DNA of 64,000 nucleotides from Klebsiella grimontii. Lineage in GTDB: Bacteria; Pseudomonadota; Gammaproteobacteria; Enterobacterales; Enterobacteriaceae. The first letter of the stretch is position 1. Each line of letters starts with the position of its first letter. Positions 1-12,701 of the stretch are shown here, in pieces. Under the pieces are notes generated by a model, which was given only the letters and a program-made list of their open reading frames with translations, made no database searches and was not told where the DNA came from. The position numbers and the translations under genes are program-made. The stretch is taken from contig NZ_FZTC01000052.1 in assembly GCF_900200035.1 (NCBI RefSeq), positions 1-64,000 of the forward strand, in the 5' to 3' direction.

Positions 1-777
<777 letters not shown>

Positions 778-790
778 TTAACCCTGCGGC

Positions 791-2932
<2,142 letters not shown>

Positions 2933-3000
2933 TCAGTTAAGTTATCCAAAACGGGCGACTTACCTGAAGCGCCCGTCTGGTGACTATGACTCCGAAGGGA

Positions 3001-3486
<486 letters not shown>

Positions 3487-3566
3487 TTAATTCAGGATTG
3501 TCCAAAACTCTAAGAGTTTAGTTTGACATTAATATAAAACGTTTGGCCTTACTTAACGGAGAACCA

Positions 3567-4007
<441 letters not shown>

Positions 4008-4014
4008 ACGCAGA

Positions 4015-4043
4015 ATTTTAGGGCGGTGCCGAAAAGGTGTCAA
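4015..4043 (-). promoter_or_regulatory. Sigma-70 promoter of the str operon (rpsL-rpsG-fusA-tufA)
   Basis: On the minus strand a perfect -35 TTGACA (4038-4043) is followed after exactly 17 bp by TAAAAT (4015-4020). Spacing and strength fit a highly expressed ribosomal operon, and the position corresponds to the known E. coli str promoter upstream of rpsL. Confidence 0.85.
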
Positions 4044-4065
4044 GAAATATACAACAATCCCGCCA

Positions 4066-4353
4066 TTACCAGGCCAACTGACCCGTATGTTTGACGGTCA
4101 GTCTGACGAACTCAGTATAGCTAACCCTGATGACGCTGTCCGCAATTTGACCAGCCAGCCCGCGGGCTTCGATATCTTCTTGCAGAGCGTAGATAGAAAT
4201 GGGGGCAGATTGCAGGATTTCAAGGAAACGCCCTTCCGCGATGGCGGCGATAACGCCGTCCGACAGCAGGAGAAGATCGTCACCCTCTTTTATCAAACGG
4301 CGCATCGTCGCCATATCAGCGTGCCAGGGGGAAGTGCTTAGCGTATGGAGCAT
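4066..4353 (-). CDS. tusB: Sulfurtransferase complex subunit TusB
   Basis: TusB (DsrH family) is part of the TusBCD heterohexamer that relays sulfur from TusA to TusE for 2-thiolation of the wobble uridine in tRNAs for Lys, Glu and Gln. The 95-residue length matches E. coli and the C-terminus [16 protein letters not shown] is characteristic. It is last of the yheO-tusD-tusC-tusB cluster, 7 bp after tusC. Confidence 0.93.
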   Translation of the reverse strand: MLHTLSTSPWHADMATMRRLIKEGDDLLLLSDGVIAAIAEGRFLEILQSAPISIYALQEDIEARGLAGQIADSVIRVSYTEFVRLTVKHTGQLAW

Positions 4354-4360
4354 TCAGGCC

Positions 4361-4720
4361 TCAGAAACGCAGTATCACGTTAAAATCATCAAGCCGGGCG
4401 CGCAGAGCCTCTGGCTCCAGCCATTCACCGTCAACGACCCACGGCGTAGCAGAATTCAGGCCGCGCTCCCGTGCTGAAGCAGCGCAAATCCAGCACTGTT
4501 CGATATCGTATAGCGATAAGAGTTTGAAGGTAGAGATATAGTCGCGCGCCAGCACCGCGGCAGGCCGCTGCTCTGAAAGCAGCTGAAATACGCCATCGCC
4601 CACGAAGAAAACGCCGATCTCTTCCGTCAGGGCTGAGGTTGCCAGCAGGGCATCCAGCCCTTCCCTGCCCGATGCTGAACCATGGGGCGCAGACGAAAAA
4701 ATAAAGGCTACGCGTTTCAT
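4361..4720 (-). CDS. tusC: Sulfurtransferase complex subunit TusC
   Basis: TusC (DsrF family) is a structural subunit of the TusBCD sulfur-relay complex for tRNA 2-thiouridine synthesis. The 119 residues begin [21 protein letters not shown], typical of the DsrE/F fold. Its ATG shares one base with the tusD stop codon (TGATG), indicating translational coupling. Confidence 0.94.
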   Translation of the reverse strand: MKRVAFIFSSAPHGSASGREGLDALLATSALTEEIGVFFVGDGVFQLLSEQRPAAVLARDYISTFKLLSLYDIEQCWICAASARERGLNSATPWVVDGEWLEPEALRARLDDFNVILRF

Positions 4721-5106
4721 CAGAACTGCACCATGCGATCGCAGGTTAACGCGGCTTCCGCCAGCGCGCCCAAGCCACTCAAGGTAAAACCCGGCTGCAA
4801 ATTATGCGCAGGCAAACTCAGCTGCCTGGCCTCCTGTTCATCAGTGATTCCACGGCGTAAAGCTGCGGCTACACAGATATGCAAGGAAACAGCGTGCTTC
4901 TCATGCAGCGCCTGCCAGGCCCGAACCAGATCAAACTCGTCGCTGGCGGGAGCCGTAAGCTGATTCGCGTTGTAGACGCCTTCACGATAGAAAAAGATGC
5001 TGAGCAGCTCGTGCCCCTCCTGCAAAACGGCGCGGGCAAACTGTAATGCGCTGCTGGCCTGCTGGGTACCGTAAGCGGGGCCCGTCACCGTAATGGCAAA
5101 GCGCAT
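4720..5106 (-). CDS. tusD: Sulfurtransferase complex subunit TusD
   Basis: TusD (DsrE family) is the catalytic subunit of TusBCD and carries the persulfide received from TusA. The 128-residue length is that of E. coli, and the active-site cysteine is present at residue 78 ([11 protein letters not shown]). Its start overlaps the yheO stop by one base (TAATG) and its stop overlaps the tusC start, so the three genes are probably translated as a coupled unit. Confidence 0.95.
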   Translation of the reverse strand: MRFAITVTGPAYGTQQASSALQFARAVLQEGHELLSIFFYREGVYNANQLTAPASDEFDLVRAWQALHEKHAVSLHICVAAALRRGITDEQEARQLSLPAHNLQPGFTLSGLGALAEAALTCDRMVQF

Positions 5107-5828
5107 TATTTATCCAGCCCCTGGAAATCTCCGCTTTTGAACTGACGAATGTAGAGATAAACCGTGTGCTTAGAGATGTTCAGCCGATCGGCTACCTGGT
5201 TAATGGCATCCTTGATATCAAAGATCCCTTTCTCATAGAGGTTCAGGACGATCTGCCGATTTTTGGCGTTGTTAGAAACGTTACGGTCAGCGTTCACCTC
5301 TTCAATTGTGAACTCAAGCGTCTGGGCAACCAGATCGTCAACCGATGAAGCAAAGTTGACCTGCGAGTTTACCTCCGTCGTTTCCGGCGGAATAAAGGTG
5401 CTCATTATTTGTGAGAACGGCACATCAAGATTCATGTTGATGCACAGCAGGCCGATAACCCGATGGTCACGGTTGCGGATGGCGATTGTGACCGATTTCA
5501 TCAGCACACCGCTTTTTGCGCGGGTAAAATAGCATTTGGAAACGCTGCTATCGGCTCCAGTCATATCGTGCAGCATGCGCAGCGCAAGGTCGGTAATTGG
5601 CGAGCCGATTTGTCGGCCGGTGTGTTCACCGTTGGCGATACGAATAGCGGAACATTTTAAGTCCTGCAATGAGTGCAATACGATTTCACAGTGGGAACCG
5701 ATGAGCATCGCTAACCCGTCCACTACCGCTTCATAGGATTTGAGGATATCGAAGTCGGTCTGGTCAAAAGGACGTTGATCCAGTAAATCAAGCTCACTGG
5801 TCTCGTTGGTTAAAAGCGACCTGGACAT
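5106..5828 (-). CDS. yheO: YheO family PAS/helix-turn-helix transcriptional regulator
   Basis: Cytoplasmic protein of 240 residues with an N-terminal YheO-like PAS domain (about residues 30-140) and a C-terminal helix-turn-helix (about 205-235, containing [17 protein letters not shown]). The ligand is unknown; family members are annotated as DNA-binding sensors. I chose the ATG at 5826-5828 because the protein then starts [18 protein letters not shown] as in E. coli and AAGGAG lies 11 bp upstream. A GTG 12 bp further upstream would overlap that ribosome binding site. It precedes tusDCB. Confidence 0.92.
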   Translation of the reverse strand: MSRSLLTNETSELDLLDQRPFDQTDFDILKSYEAVVDGLAMLIGSHCEIVLHSLQDLKCSAIRIANGEHTGRQIGSPITDLALRMLHDMTGADSSVSKCYFTRAKSGVLMKSVTIAIRNRDHRVIGLLCINMNLDVPFSQIMSTFIPPETTEVNSQVNFASSVDDLVAQTLEFTIEEVNADRNVSNNAKNRQIVLNLYEKGIFDIKDAINQVADRLNISKHTVYLYIRQFKSGDFQGLDK

Positions 5829-5954
5829 GAAAAAAAGCACTCCTTTTCAGGAGCCTGTCGTTATCGTCAGGGCAGGCTCATCATCATTATTAATCTATCT
5901 AAAGTAATACAGCGCCTGAGGTTCTTTCCAGTTTTAATTATATCTGCCCGCAAT

Positions 5955-5986
5955 AAAAAAGCCGCCGCCCCTGGAGGCGGCGGCTT
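5955..5986 (-). terminator. Intrinsic terminator of fkpA
   Basis: On the minus strand a GC-rich stem (GCCGCCGCC with GGCGGCGGC around a short loop) is followed by a run of six T. It lies just downstream of the fkpA stop codon. Confidence 0.9.
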
Positions 5987-5994
5987 AAAACCGA

Positions 5995-6813
5995 TTACTT
6001 CTTAGCGTCAGCGGCAGGGGCTTCAGCGGCTGCTTCAGGCTTGGCATCCGCTTTCGGGGCCGGTTTAATATCCAGCAGCTCTACATCAAATACCAGAGTA
6101 GAGTTCGCCGGGATGCCCGGTACGCCGGTTTTGCCGTAAGCCAGATCCGGTGGAATGACCAGCTGGATTTTACCGCCTTTCTTGATGTTCTTCAGGCCTT
6201 CGGTCCAGCCTGGGATCACGCCGTCCAGGCGGAAGGAAAGCGGCTCGCCGCGGGTGTAGGAGTTATCAAACTCTTTACCGTCGATAAGCGTACCTTTGTA
6301 GTTAACCACAACGGTATCGCTGTCTTTCGGCGCTTCACCGGTACCCGCTTTTTCGACTTTGTAGAGCAGGCCAGATTTAGAGGTTTTCACGCCTTTCTCT
6401 TTCGCAAAGGCGTCACGGTAAGCTTTGCCTTTCGCTTCATTCTCAGATGCGTCTTTTTCCATTTTCTGCTGAGCAGCCGTTTTTACGCGGGTTTCAAACG
6501 TCTGCAGAGTCTGTTCGATCTCCTGATCGGACAGTTTGCTCTTATCAGCAAAAGCGTCCTGAACACCGGCGATCAGCTGATCTTTATCTAATTTGATGCC
6601 CAGTTTTTCTTGTTCTTTCAGGGAGTTTTCCATGTAACGTCCCAGCGATGCACCCAGCGCATAAGCAGATTTCTGATCGTCATTTTTGAATGCCGATTTG
6701 CTGTCCGTTGCGGGTGCCGCTTTCGCTGTCGTCTCAGCAGCGAAGCTCAGCGGTGCATTCAGGGCGACGGCCATTGTGGTCGCCAGCAGCGTTACTTTAA
6801 ACAGTGATTTCAT
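5995..6813 (-). CDS. fkpA: Periplasmic FKBP-type peptidyl-prolyl isomerase and chaperone FkpA
   Basis: FkpA is a dimeric periplasmic chaperone and prolyl isomerase for envelope proteins. The 272-residue product has an N-terminal signal peptide of about 25 residues ending SFAAE, a helical dimerisation domain (about 40-135) and an FKBP domain (about 145-250) with VVNYKGTLIDGKEFDNSY and VIPGWTEGL. The C-terminal tail is rich in alanine, proline and lysine. A sigma-E-like promoter lies upstream, in line with its envelope-stress control in E. coli. Confidence 0.96.
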   Translation of the reverse strand: MKSLFKVTLLATTMAVALNAPLSFAAETTAKAAPATDSKSAFKNDDQKSAYALGASLGRYMENSLKEQEKLGIKLDKDQLIAGVQDAFADKSKLSDQEIEQTLQTFETRVKTAAQQKMEKDASENEAKGKAYRDAFAKEKGVKTSKSGLLYKVEKAGTGEAPKDSDTVVVNYKGTLIDGKEFDNSYTRGEPLSFRLDGVIPGWTEGLKNIKKGGKIQLVIPPDLAYGKTGVPGIPANSTLVFDVELLDIKPAPKADAKPEAAAEAPAADAKK

Positions 6814-6928
6814 CCATTTCTCCAGGGCCGGGGCATCTCACCCCAGGGTTATCGTAAAAAACAAAAAACGTACTATAGAACGTTGCAGAACAAATCAACA
6901 TACAGACGTACCTGAATATCGCCTCATT

Positions 6929-6957
6929 TCAGACTATTTTTGTATGAATTAGTTTCC
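6929..6957 (-). promoter_or_regulatory. Putative sigma-E promoter of fkpA
   Basis: On the minus strand GGAAACT (6951-6957) is followed by TCTGA (6929-6933) with 17 bp between, resembling the sigma-E consensus GGAACTT / TCTGA. It is 116 bp upstream of the fkpA start. FkpA is a known sigma-E target in E. coli; the exact promoter here is inferred. Confidence 0.5.
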
Positions 6958-7035
6958 CGTCAGACGTAACGATGCTGCGCGGATGCTGAAACTTCAGTAG
7001 AATCCGCCCGCAGGATAAGACAGAAGAGGTTACTC

Positions 7036-7254
7036 ATGCACGATAGCACTTTAGAGACTCGCCTTGCGGAGCTGGAGAGCAGACTGGCGTTTCAGGAAAT
7101 CACTATTGAAGACCTCAACAAAACCGTCACCGCCCACGAGATAGAAATGGCAAGGATGCGCGAACATATGCGCCTGATGGTGGAAAAATTGAAAGCGACT
7201 CAGCCATCCCACATGGCTTCACAGGCGGAAGAAACGCCTCCTCCGCATTATTAA
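7036..7254 (+). CDS. slyX: SlyX family coiled-coil protein
   Basis: A 72-residue cytoplasmic protein of unknown biochemical role. It begins [21 protein letters not shown] and shows heptad leucine/glutamate spacing over residues 5-50, indicating a coiled coil, then a short proline-rich tail ending PPPHY. Length and sequence match SlyX of enterics, which neighbours slyD. It is divergent from fkpA and ends in a terminator shared with slyD. Confidence 0.93.
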   Translation: MHDSTLETRLAELESRLAFQEITIEDLNKTVTAHEIEMARMREHMRLMVEKLKATQPSHMASQAEETPPPHY

Positions 7255-7258
7255 GACG

Positions 7259-7288
7259 TAAAAAAAGCGGGTCTCCCCGCTTTTTTCT
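7259..7288. terminator. Bidirectional terminator between slyX and slyD
   Basis: A run of A, the stem AGCGGG / CCCGCT around TCTC, and a run of six T lie in the gap between convergent slyX and slyD. The structure works on both strands. Confidence 0.88.
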
Positions 7289-7313
7289 ATTCCGCAACGC
7301 GAGCGTAGCGGAA

Positions 7314-7901
7314 TTAATGACAACCGCAGCCGCCGTTACCGCCGCAACCGCCTTTGCCGTGTTCGTGGCCATGGTCATGGCCGTGACCGCCGCAGCAACC
7401 GTCGTGATCGTGGTCGTGGCCATGATCGTGGCCGTGAGCACCGTGTACATGACCATGCTCCAGCTCTTCCGCCGTTGCTTCGCGAATCGCGACGACTTCA
7501 ACGTTGAACTTCAGATTCTGACCAGCCAGCATGTGGTTACCGTCAACAACAACGTGTTCGTCACCCACTTCGGTGATTTCTACCGGTACCGGACCCTGAT
7601 CGGTTTCCGCCAGGAAGCGCATGCCCACCTGCAGCTCATCAACGCCCATAAATACATCTTTAGGTACGCGCTGAACCAGGTTTTCGTCGTACTGACCGTA
7701 CGCGTCGTTAGCGCCGACTTCGACGTCAAATTTGTCGCCTACGTCGTGGCCGTCCAGCGCGTTTTCCAGGCCGGAAATCAGGGAACCGTGACCATGCAGG
7801 TAGTCAAGCGGCGCGCTTACCGGAGACTCATCAACCAACACACCGTCTTCTGTACGTACCTGATAGGCCAGGCTGACCACCAGGTCTTTTGCTACTTTCA
7901 T
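7314..7901 (-). CDS. slyD: FKBP-type peptidyl-prolyl isomerase SlyD with metal-binding tail
   Basis: SlyD is a cytosolic prolyl isomerase and chaperone that also binds nickel and supports hydrogenase maturation. The 195 residues contain an FKBP domain split by an insert-in-flap domain (about residues 1-150) and a C-terminal tail after residue 150 made almost only of His, Gly, Asp and Cys, with repeated HGHDHGHDHD units ending GGCGCH. The tail is the metal-binding region. Repetition of the His/Asp codons makes this segment simple-sequence-like at DNA level (7317-7450). Confidence 0.96.
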   Translation of the reverse strand: MKVAKDLVVSLAYQVRTEDGVLVDESPVSAPLDYLHGHGSLISGLENALDGHDVGDKFDVEVGANDAYGQYDENLVQRVPKDVFMGVDELQVGMRFLAETDQGPVPVEITEVGDEHVVVDGNHMLAGQNLKFNVEVVAIREATAEELEHGHVHGAHGHDHGHDHDHDGCCGGHGHDHGHEHGKGGCGGNGGCGCH

Positions 7902-7995
7902 GATATCTCCTGAGCATGGGAAGAATAGTGGCGCAGATTGTAGCGGAATTCTGCAGCCGTGTACCCTCTAGCTTAAAAAAAGCCGATAGATAACG

Positions 7996-8196
7996 CTAGT
8001 CCGGATGAAAAATGCCTATCACTTGCTCTTCTTTGCGAACATGCTCGCGAACCTCTTTATCCGCCTCACGCATCTGGTGCCCGCACTTAACGCACTCAAC
8101 AATATCGACATTATTCTCACGCCACATCGCCAGTGAATCCTGAGCCTGGCACGCCGGACATTTCGCACCGGCAATAAAACGTTTACGCACAGCCAT
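7996..8196 (-). CDS. yheV: YheV family zinc-ribbon protein
   Basis: A 66-residue protein of unknown function. Two CxxC pairs (KCPACQ near residue 13 and ECVKCGHQ near 36) form a predicted zinc ribbon, followed by a charged tail ending VIGIFHPD. It starts 11 bp after the kefB stop and is probably cotranscribed with kefGB, as in E. coli. Confidence 0.9.
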   Translation of the reverse strand: MAVRKRFIAGAKCPACQAQDSLAMWRENNVDIVECVKCGHQMREADKEVREHVRKEEQVIGIFHPD

Positions 8197-8207
8197 ATTA
8201 TTTACCT

Positions 8208-10013
8208 TTATTCAAATTCATCCCAGCCGTCTAACTGCCTGCTCTCTTTTTGCATCTCACGCTGAAAGATCTCCTCCAGCTCGCGTCTGGCTTCCCGCAC
8301 GCGGGATATCTGCAGGGTATCACTATGCACCGGCATTAACTCGCGTAGCATCCGCATATCAAGGCGCCGAAAGTGCAGCTGAGCGCGCTGCGCCTGATGG
8401 GGATGCATGCCCAGCGAGATCAGCGCTTTTCGTCCCAGCTCCAGCGCGCTGGAGAAGGTTTCGCGAGAAAATTGCGCCACTCCCGCCTGCAGCAGCTCAT
8501 GGGCCTCAACGCGTCCCCGCGCTCGCGCCAGAATATGCAGATGTGGAAAGTGTTGTTGACACATCTCCACCAGCTTCATGGTATCTTCCGGCTCGTTACA
8601 GGTAATTACGATCGACTGCGCGTCTTCGGCTCCCGCTGAGCGCAGGAGCTCCAGCTGCGTCGCATCGCCAAAATAGACTTTATAGCCATATTTACGCATC
8701 AGATTGACCGCGCTGATATCGCGCTCCAGTACCGTGATACGCATTTTGTTCGCCATCAGCAGACGGCCGATCACCTGACCGAAACGACCAAAACCCACGA
8801 TAATGACCTGCGGTTTGTCATCTTCAACCCACGGCGCCTCACCCTCTTCTTCGGGTTGATTCAATCGCCGCGAAAGCACTTTATCGATGAGCGTCATCAG
8901 CAGCGGCGTGGTCATCATCGACAACGTCACCGTCACCAGCAACAGGGCCATCTGATCGTTTTGAAACAGACGAAGCGAAGCGGGGAGTGAAAACAGCACA
9001 AAGGCGAATTCCCCTCCCTGGCTCAGCACGCCGGCAAACTGCACCCGTTCCGAACTGCGCAGGCCGTATACCCGCGCCAGAAGATACAGGACGAGACCTT
9101 TTACCGTCACCAGCACTGCGACGCTGACCACAACCCACAGCAAATGGGTATAAAGCACTCCAAGATTCAGCGCCATGCCAACGGAAATAAAGAACAGACC
9201 GAGGAGAAGCCCTTTAAACGGATCGATGGCGATTTCCAGCTCGTGGCGATACTCACTCTCTGCCAGCAGAACGCCGGCGATAAAGGTCCCCAGCGCCATC
9301 GACAAACCGAGCGCATCCATAAACAAAGCCGATCCGAGCACCAACAGTAGCGTCGCGGCGGTGAAGACTTCCCGCACGCCGGATCCGGCGATAAAACGAA
9401 ATACCGGCCTCAGCAGATAACGCCCGCCGACCAGCATTCCGCCGAAAGCCAATACCTTCATCCCTATGGTGAGCCAGTTAAAATGGTCGTCACCAGAACC
9501 CGCAAGCAATGGAACCAGCGCCAGGGCCGGGATCACGGCCAGATCCTGAAACAGCAATACGGAGAAACCCAGCTGTCCGGATTCGCTGCGGCTCATGCCC
9601 TTCTCACGCATCAGCTGCAGCGCCATCGCGGTGGAAGACATCGCCAGCCCAATCCCGCCGACCACCGCAGCGCGCCATGAGAAGTCGCTCAGCATAAGCA
9701 AACCGCCAAGAATGAGCGCGCTGAAGGCGACCTGAGCGGCCCCGACGCCGAAAATGGAGCTTCTCAGCCGCCACAGTTTGGACGGATTCAGCTCCAGTCC
9801 GATGATAAACATCAGAAAGACGACGCCTAATTCTGAGAAGTGAAGAATTTCATCCACATCGCTGATGAACCCTAATCCCCAGGGGCCGATGGCGATACCG
9901 GCCAGCAGATACCCCAGTACGGCGCCAATACCCAGCCTCGCCGCCAGCGGTACCGCCACCACGGCGGCAAACAGAAATAACACCCCGGCCAGCAGTAAAT
10001 CAGCTCCCGCCAT
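8208..10013 (-). CDS. kefB: Glutathione-regulated potassium-efflux antiporter KefB
   Basis: KefB is an inner-membrane K+/H+ antiporter of the CPA2 family. It is held closed by glutathione and opened by glutathione adducts, acidifying the cytoplasm during electrophile stress. The 601 residues (E. coli length) comprise about 12 transmembrane helices over residues 1-380 and a cytosolic RCK/TrkA-N domain with the Rossmann motif [12 protein letters not shown] near 405. Its start overlaps the end of kefG by 14 bp, linking it to its ancillary activator. Confidence 0.96.
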   Translation of the reverse strand: MAGADLLLAGVLFLFAAVVAVPLAARLGIGAVLGYLLAGIAIGPWGLGFISDVDEILHFSELGVVFLMFIIGLELNPSKLWRLRSSIFGVGAAQVAFSALILGGLLMLSDFSWRAAVVGGIGLAMSSTAMALQLMREKGMSRSESGQLGFSVLLFQDLAVIPALALVPLLAGSGDDHFNWLTIGMKVLAFGGMLVGGRYLLRPVFRFIAGSGVREVFTAATLLLVLGSALFMDALGLSMALGTFIAGVLLAESEYRHELEIAIDPFKGLLLGLFFISVGMALNLGVLYTHLLWVVVSVAVLVTVKGLVLYLLARVYGLRSSERVQFAGVLSQGGEFAFVLFSLPASLRLFQNDQMALLLVTVTLSMMTTPLLMTLIDKVLSRRLNQPEEEGEAPWVEDDKPQVIIVGFGRFGQVIGRLLMANKMRITVLERDISAVNLMRKYGYKVYFGDATQLELLRSAGAEDAQSIVITCNEPEDTMKLVEMCQQHFPHLHILARARGRVEAHELLQAGVAQFSRETFSSALELGRKALISLGMHPHQAQRAQLHFRRLDMRMLRELMPVHSDTLQISRVREARRELEEIFQREMQKESRQLDGWDEFE

Positions 10014-10560
10014 TTGGACCTCCAGCCGTTACAGGATTAGCCAGCCAATCGCGGTAGGCGCGAGCGCGGCTTTTCAGGTCTTCGGGAGATTGCCGACGCG
10101 CCCAGTAGACGATAATCGGGCTCATCCAGTGCATACGGCACATGCCGGCAGTCAATTCAAAAGGGCGGAGAATGTCATTCATCGGATAACGATGGGCATC
10201 GCGCCGGTAGGCGCTCTCCGGCTCGCCGGTAGTAATGACGCTACGCCAGTACTTTCCCGCCAGCTGATTCCCTCCCGCCCCGCTGGCGAAGCCGCGGCTG
10301 AGCACCCTGTCCAGCCACTCTTTCATCAGCGCCGGGCAGCTCCAGGTATAGAGCGGATGCTGGAAAACAATCACCTCATGCTGGCGCAGGAGATCCTGCT
10401 CCCAGGCGATATCAATAAAAAAATCCGGATAGTGCGCGTAGAGATCGTGCACGGTCACATTCGACAACTGTAAGGCCGGTTCAAGCAAAACCCGGTTGGC
10501 CACGGAATCCTGAGATTCTGGGTGGGCATACAGCAGCAAAACTTTCGCTGTCTGAGACAT
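10000..10560 (-). CDS. kefG: KefB ancillary quinone-reductase-like subunit KefG
   Basis: KefG is a flavodoxin-fold protein needed for full KefB activity; its relative KefF is an FMN quinone oxidoreductase. The 186-residue form starts [19 protein letters not shown], with the flavodoxin-like loop YAHPESQ and a central [16 protein letters not shown] use the ATG at 10558-10560, preceded by GGAGGGGAAAG; the longer open frame to 10644 adds 28 residues that look non-conserved. It overlaps kefB by 14 bp. Confidence 0.93.
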   Translation of the reverse strand: MSQTAKVLLLYAHPESQDSVANRVLLEPALQLSNVTVHDLYAHYPDFFIDIAWEQDLLRQHEVIVFQHPLYTWSCPALMKEWLDRVLSRGFASGAGGNQLAGKYWRSVITTGEPESAYRRDAHRYPMNDILRPFELTAGMCRMHWMSPIIVYWARRQSPEDLKSRARAYRDWLANPVTAGGPNGGS

Positions 10561-10735
10561 CTTTCCCCTCCCGAACGTCTTCTGGCGGCCTGTGCAGCGG
10601 CTGCGTCCCGACGCAACCAGAATGACTTTGTGTATCATCTTCATTTTGGGCTACCATTGCGGCCCGGTTGAGCGATTCGCTCCACACTACATTATCATAA
10701 TGACAAATTAACATAGTCAGAACATACGGCGCCTT

Positions 10736-12640
10736 ATGATTGTTTTCTCCTCCTTACAAATTCGTCGCGGCGTACGCGTCCTGCTGGACAACGCCACCGC
10801 TACCATCAACCCAGGGCAAAAAGTCGGCCTGGTGGGTAAAAACGGCTGCGGTAAATCCACGCTGCTTTCGCTTTTGAAAAACGAGATTAGCGCCGACGGC
10901 GGCTCGATGACCTTCCCCGGCAGCTGGCAGCTGGCCTGGGTTAACCAGGAAACACCTGCGCTTGCGCAGCCGGCTATTGACTATGTTATTGATGGCGATC
11001 GCGAATTCCGCAAGCTGGAGGCGGATCTGCACGCGGCCAACGAACGCAATGACGGTCACGCCATCGCGACGGTACACGGTAAGCTGGACGCCATCGACGC
11101 CTGGACCATCCGCTCACGCGCGGCCAGCCTGCTCCACGGACTCGGTTTCAGCAACGAACAGCTTGAAAGACCGGTGAGCGACTTTTCCGGCGGCTGGCGT
11201 ATGCGCCTTAACCTTGCTCAGGCGCTGATTTGCCGTTCCGATCTGCTGCTGCTTGATGAACCGACTAACCACCTCGATCTCGACGCGGTCATCTGGCTGG
11301 AGAAGTGGCTCAAAGGCTACCCGGGGACCCTGATTCTGATCTCCCACGATCGCGACTTTCTCGATCCGATCGTCGACAAAATTATCCATATCGAACAGCA
11401 AACGATGTTCGAGTACACCGGCAACTACAGCTCATTTGAAGTGCAGCGCGCGACCCGCCTTTCGCAGCAACAGTCGATGTACGAAAGCCAGCAGCTGCGC
11501 GTCGCGCATTTGCAGAGCTACATCGACCGTTTTCGCGCTAAAGCCACCAAAGCTAAACAGGCGCAAAGCCGTATCAAAATGCTCGAGCGCATGGAGCTCA
11601 TCGCGCCTGCCCACGTGGATAACCCGTTCCACTTTAGCTTCCGCGCGCCGGAAAGCCTGCCCAATCCGCTGCTGAAGATGGAAAAGGTTAGCGCCGGCTA
11701 TGGAGAGCGGGTGATTCTCGACTCAATCAAGCTGAATCTGGTTCCCGGTTCGCGCATTGGTCTGCTGGGGCGCAACGGCGCCGGTAAATCGACGCTGATT
11801 AAACTGCTGGCCGGTGAGCTACAGCCGCTGCACGGTGAGATTGGTCTGGCGAAAGGCATCAAGCTTGGTTACTTCGCTCAGCATCAGCTGGAATTCCTGC
11901 GCGCGGATGAATCCCCGCTGCAGCATCTTGCCCGCCTCGCGCCGCAGGAGTTAGAGCAGAAACTGCGCGACTATCTGGGCGGTTTCGGCTTCCAGAGCGA
12001 TAAGGTCAACGAACAGACGCAGCGTTTCTCCGGCGGCGAGAAAGCGCGCCTGGTGCTGGCGTTAATCGTCTGGCAACGGCCAAATCTGCTGCTGCTTGAT
12101 GAACCCACCAACCACCTCGATCTCGATATGCGTCAGGCGCTAACCGAAGCGTTAATCGATTTTGAAGGCGCGCTGGTGGTGGTTTCGCACGACCGCCATC
12201 TGATTCGCTCCACCACCGACGACCTTTATCTGGTGCACGATAGCAAAGTCGAACCTTTCGACGGCGATCTTGAAGACTACCAGCAGTGGCTGAGCGACAC
12301 GCAAAAACAGGAAAACCAGGCCTCAGAAGAGCCGAAGGAAAACGGCAACAGCGCCCAGGCGCGTAAAGATCAGAAACGCCGGGAAGCCGAGCTGCGTACG
12401 CAAACCCAACCGCTGCGCAAAGAGATTGCCCGCCTGGAAAAAGAGATGGAGAAGTTCAACGCGCAGCTGGCGCAGGCGGAAGAGAAGCTGGGCGACAGCG
12501 AATTATACGATCAAAGCCGCAAAGCGGAACTCACCGCGTGTTTACAGCAGCAGGCTAGCGCGAAGTCCGGGCTGGAAGAGTGTGAGATGGCCTGGCTGGA
12601 TGCCCAGGAACAGCTGGAGCAGATGCTCCAGGAAGGCTAA
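10736..12640 (+). CDS. yheS: ABC-F family ATPase YheS
   Basis: A soluble ABC-F protein with two ATP-binding cassettes and no membrane domain; ABC-F proteins act on the ribosome. Cassette 1 has Walker A GKNGCGKSTLL near residue 34 and signature SDFSGGWRMRL, followed by LLLDEPTNHLDL. Cassette 2 has GRNGAGKSTL near 346, FSGGEKARL and the same Walker B. A P-site tRNA-interaction linker separates them (about 235-310). The C-terminal 110 residues are a charged coiled coil. Length (634) is close to E. coli YheS (637). Confidence 0.96.
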   Translation: MIVFSSLQIRRGVRVLLDNATATINPGQKVGLVGKNGCGKSTLLSLLKNEISADGGSMTFPGSWQLAWVNQETPALAQPAIDYVIDGDREFRKLEADLHAANERNDGHAIATVHGKLDAIDAWTIRSRAASLLHGLGFSNEQLERPVSDFSGGWRMRLNLAQALICRSDLLLLDEPTNHLDLDAVIWLEKWLKGYPGTLILISHDRDFLDPIVDKIIHIEQQTMFEYTGNYSSFEVQRATRLSQQQSMYESQQLRVAHLQSYIDRFRAKATKAKQAQSRIKMLERMELIAPAHVDNPFHFSFRAPESLPNPLLKMEKVSAGYGERVILDSIKLNLVPGSRIGLLGRNGAGKSTLIKLLAGELQPLHGEIGLAKGIKLGYFAQHQLEFLRADESPLQHLARLAPQELEQKLRDYLGGFGFQSDKVNEQTQRFSGGEKARLVLALIVWQRPNLLLLDEPTNHLDLDMRQALTEALIDFEGALVVVSHDRHLIRSTTDDLYLVHDSKVEPFDGDLEDYQQWLSDTQKQENQASEEPKENGNSAQARKDQKRREAELRTQTQPLRKEIARLEKEMEKFNAQLAQAEEKLGDSELYDQSRKAELTACLQQQASAKSGLEECEMAWLDAQEQLEQMLQEG

Positions 12641-12656
12641 CGGCATGATGCAGTAC

Positions 12657-12683
12657 CAAAAGGCGGGAACGCCCGCCTTTTTT
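12657..12683 (+). terminator. Intrinsic terminator after yheS
   Basis: The stem AAGGCGGG / CCCGCCTT around a four-base AACG loop is followed by a T run. It lies between the convergent yheS and nadV and, with A residues on the left flank, may act in both directions. Confidence 0.88.
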
Positions 12684-12701
12684 AATCCCACTCCCCGCCG
12701 C

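Noticed and set aside
7317-7450. Simple-sequence block with repeated GTGGCCATG/ATGGTC-like units
   Set aside because: It looks repeat-like but is explained by the His/Asp/Gly tail of SlyD.
10561-10644. N-terminal extension of KefG
   Set aside because: The extra 28 residues upstream are basic and unlike KefG homologues, and a strong ribosome binding site precedes the inner ATG.
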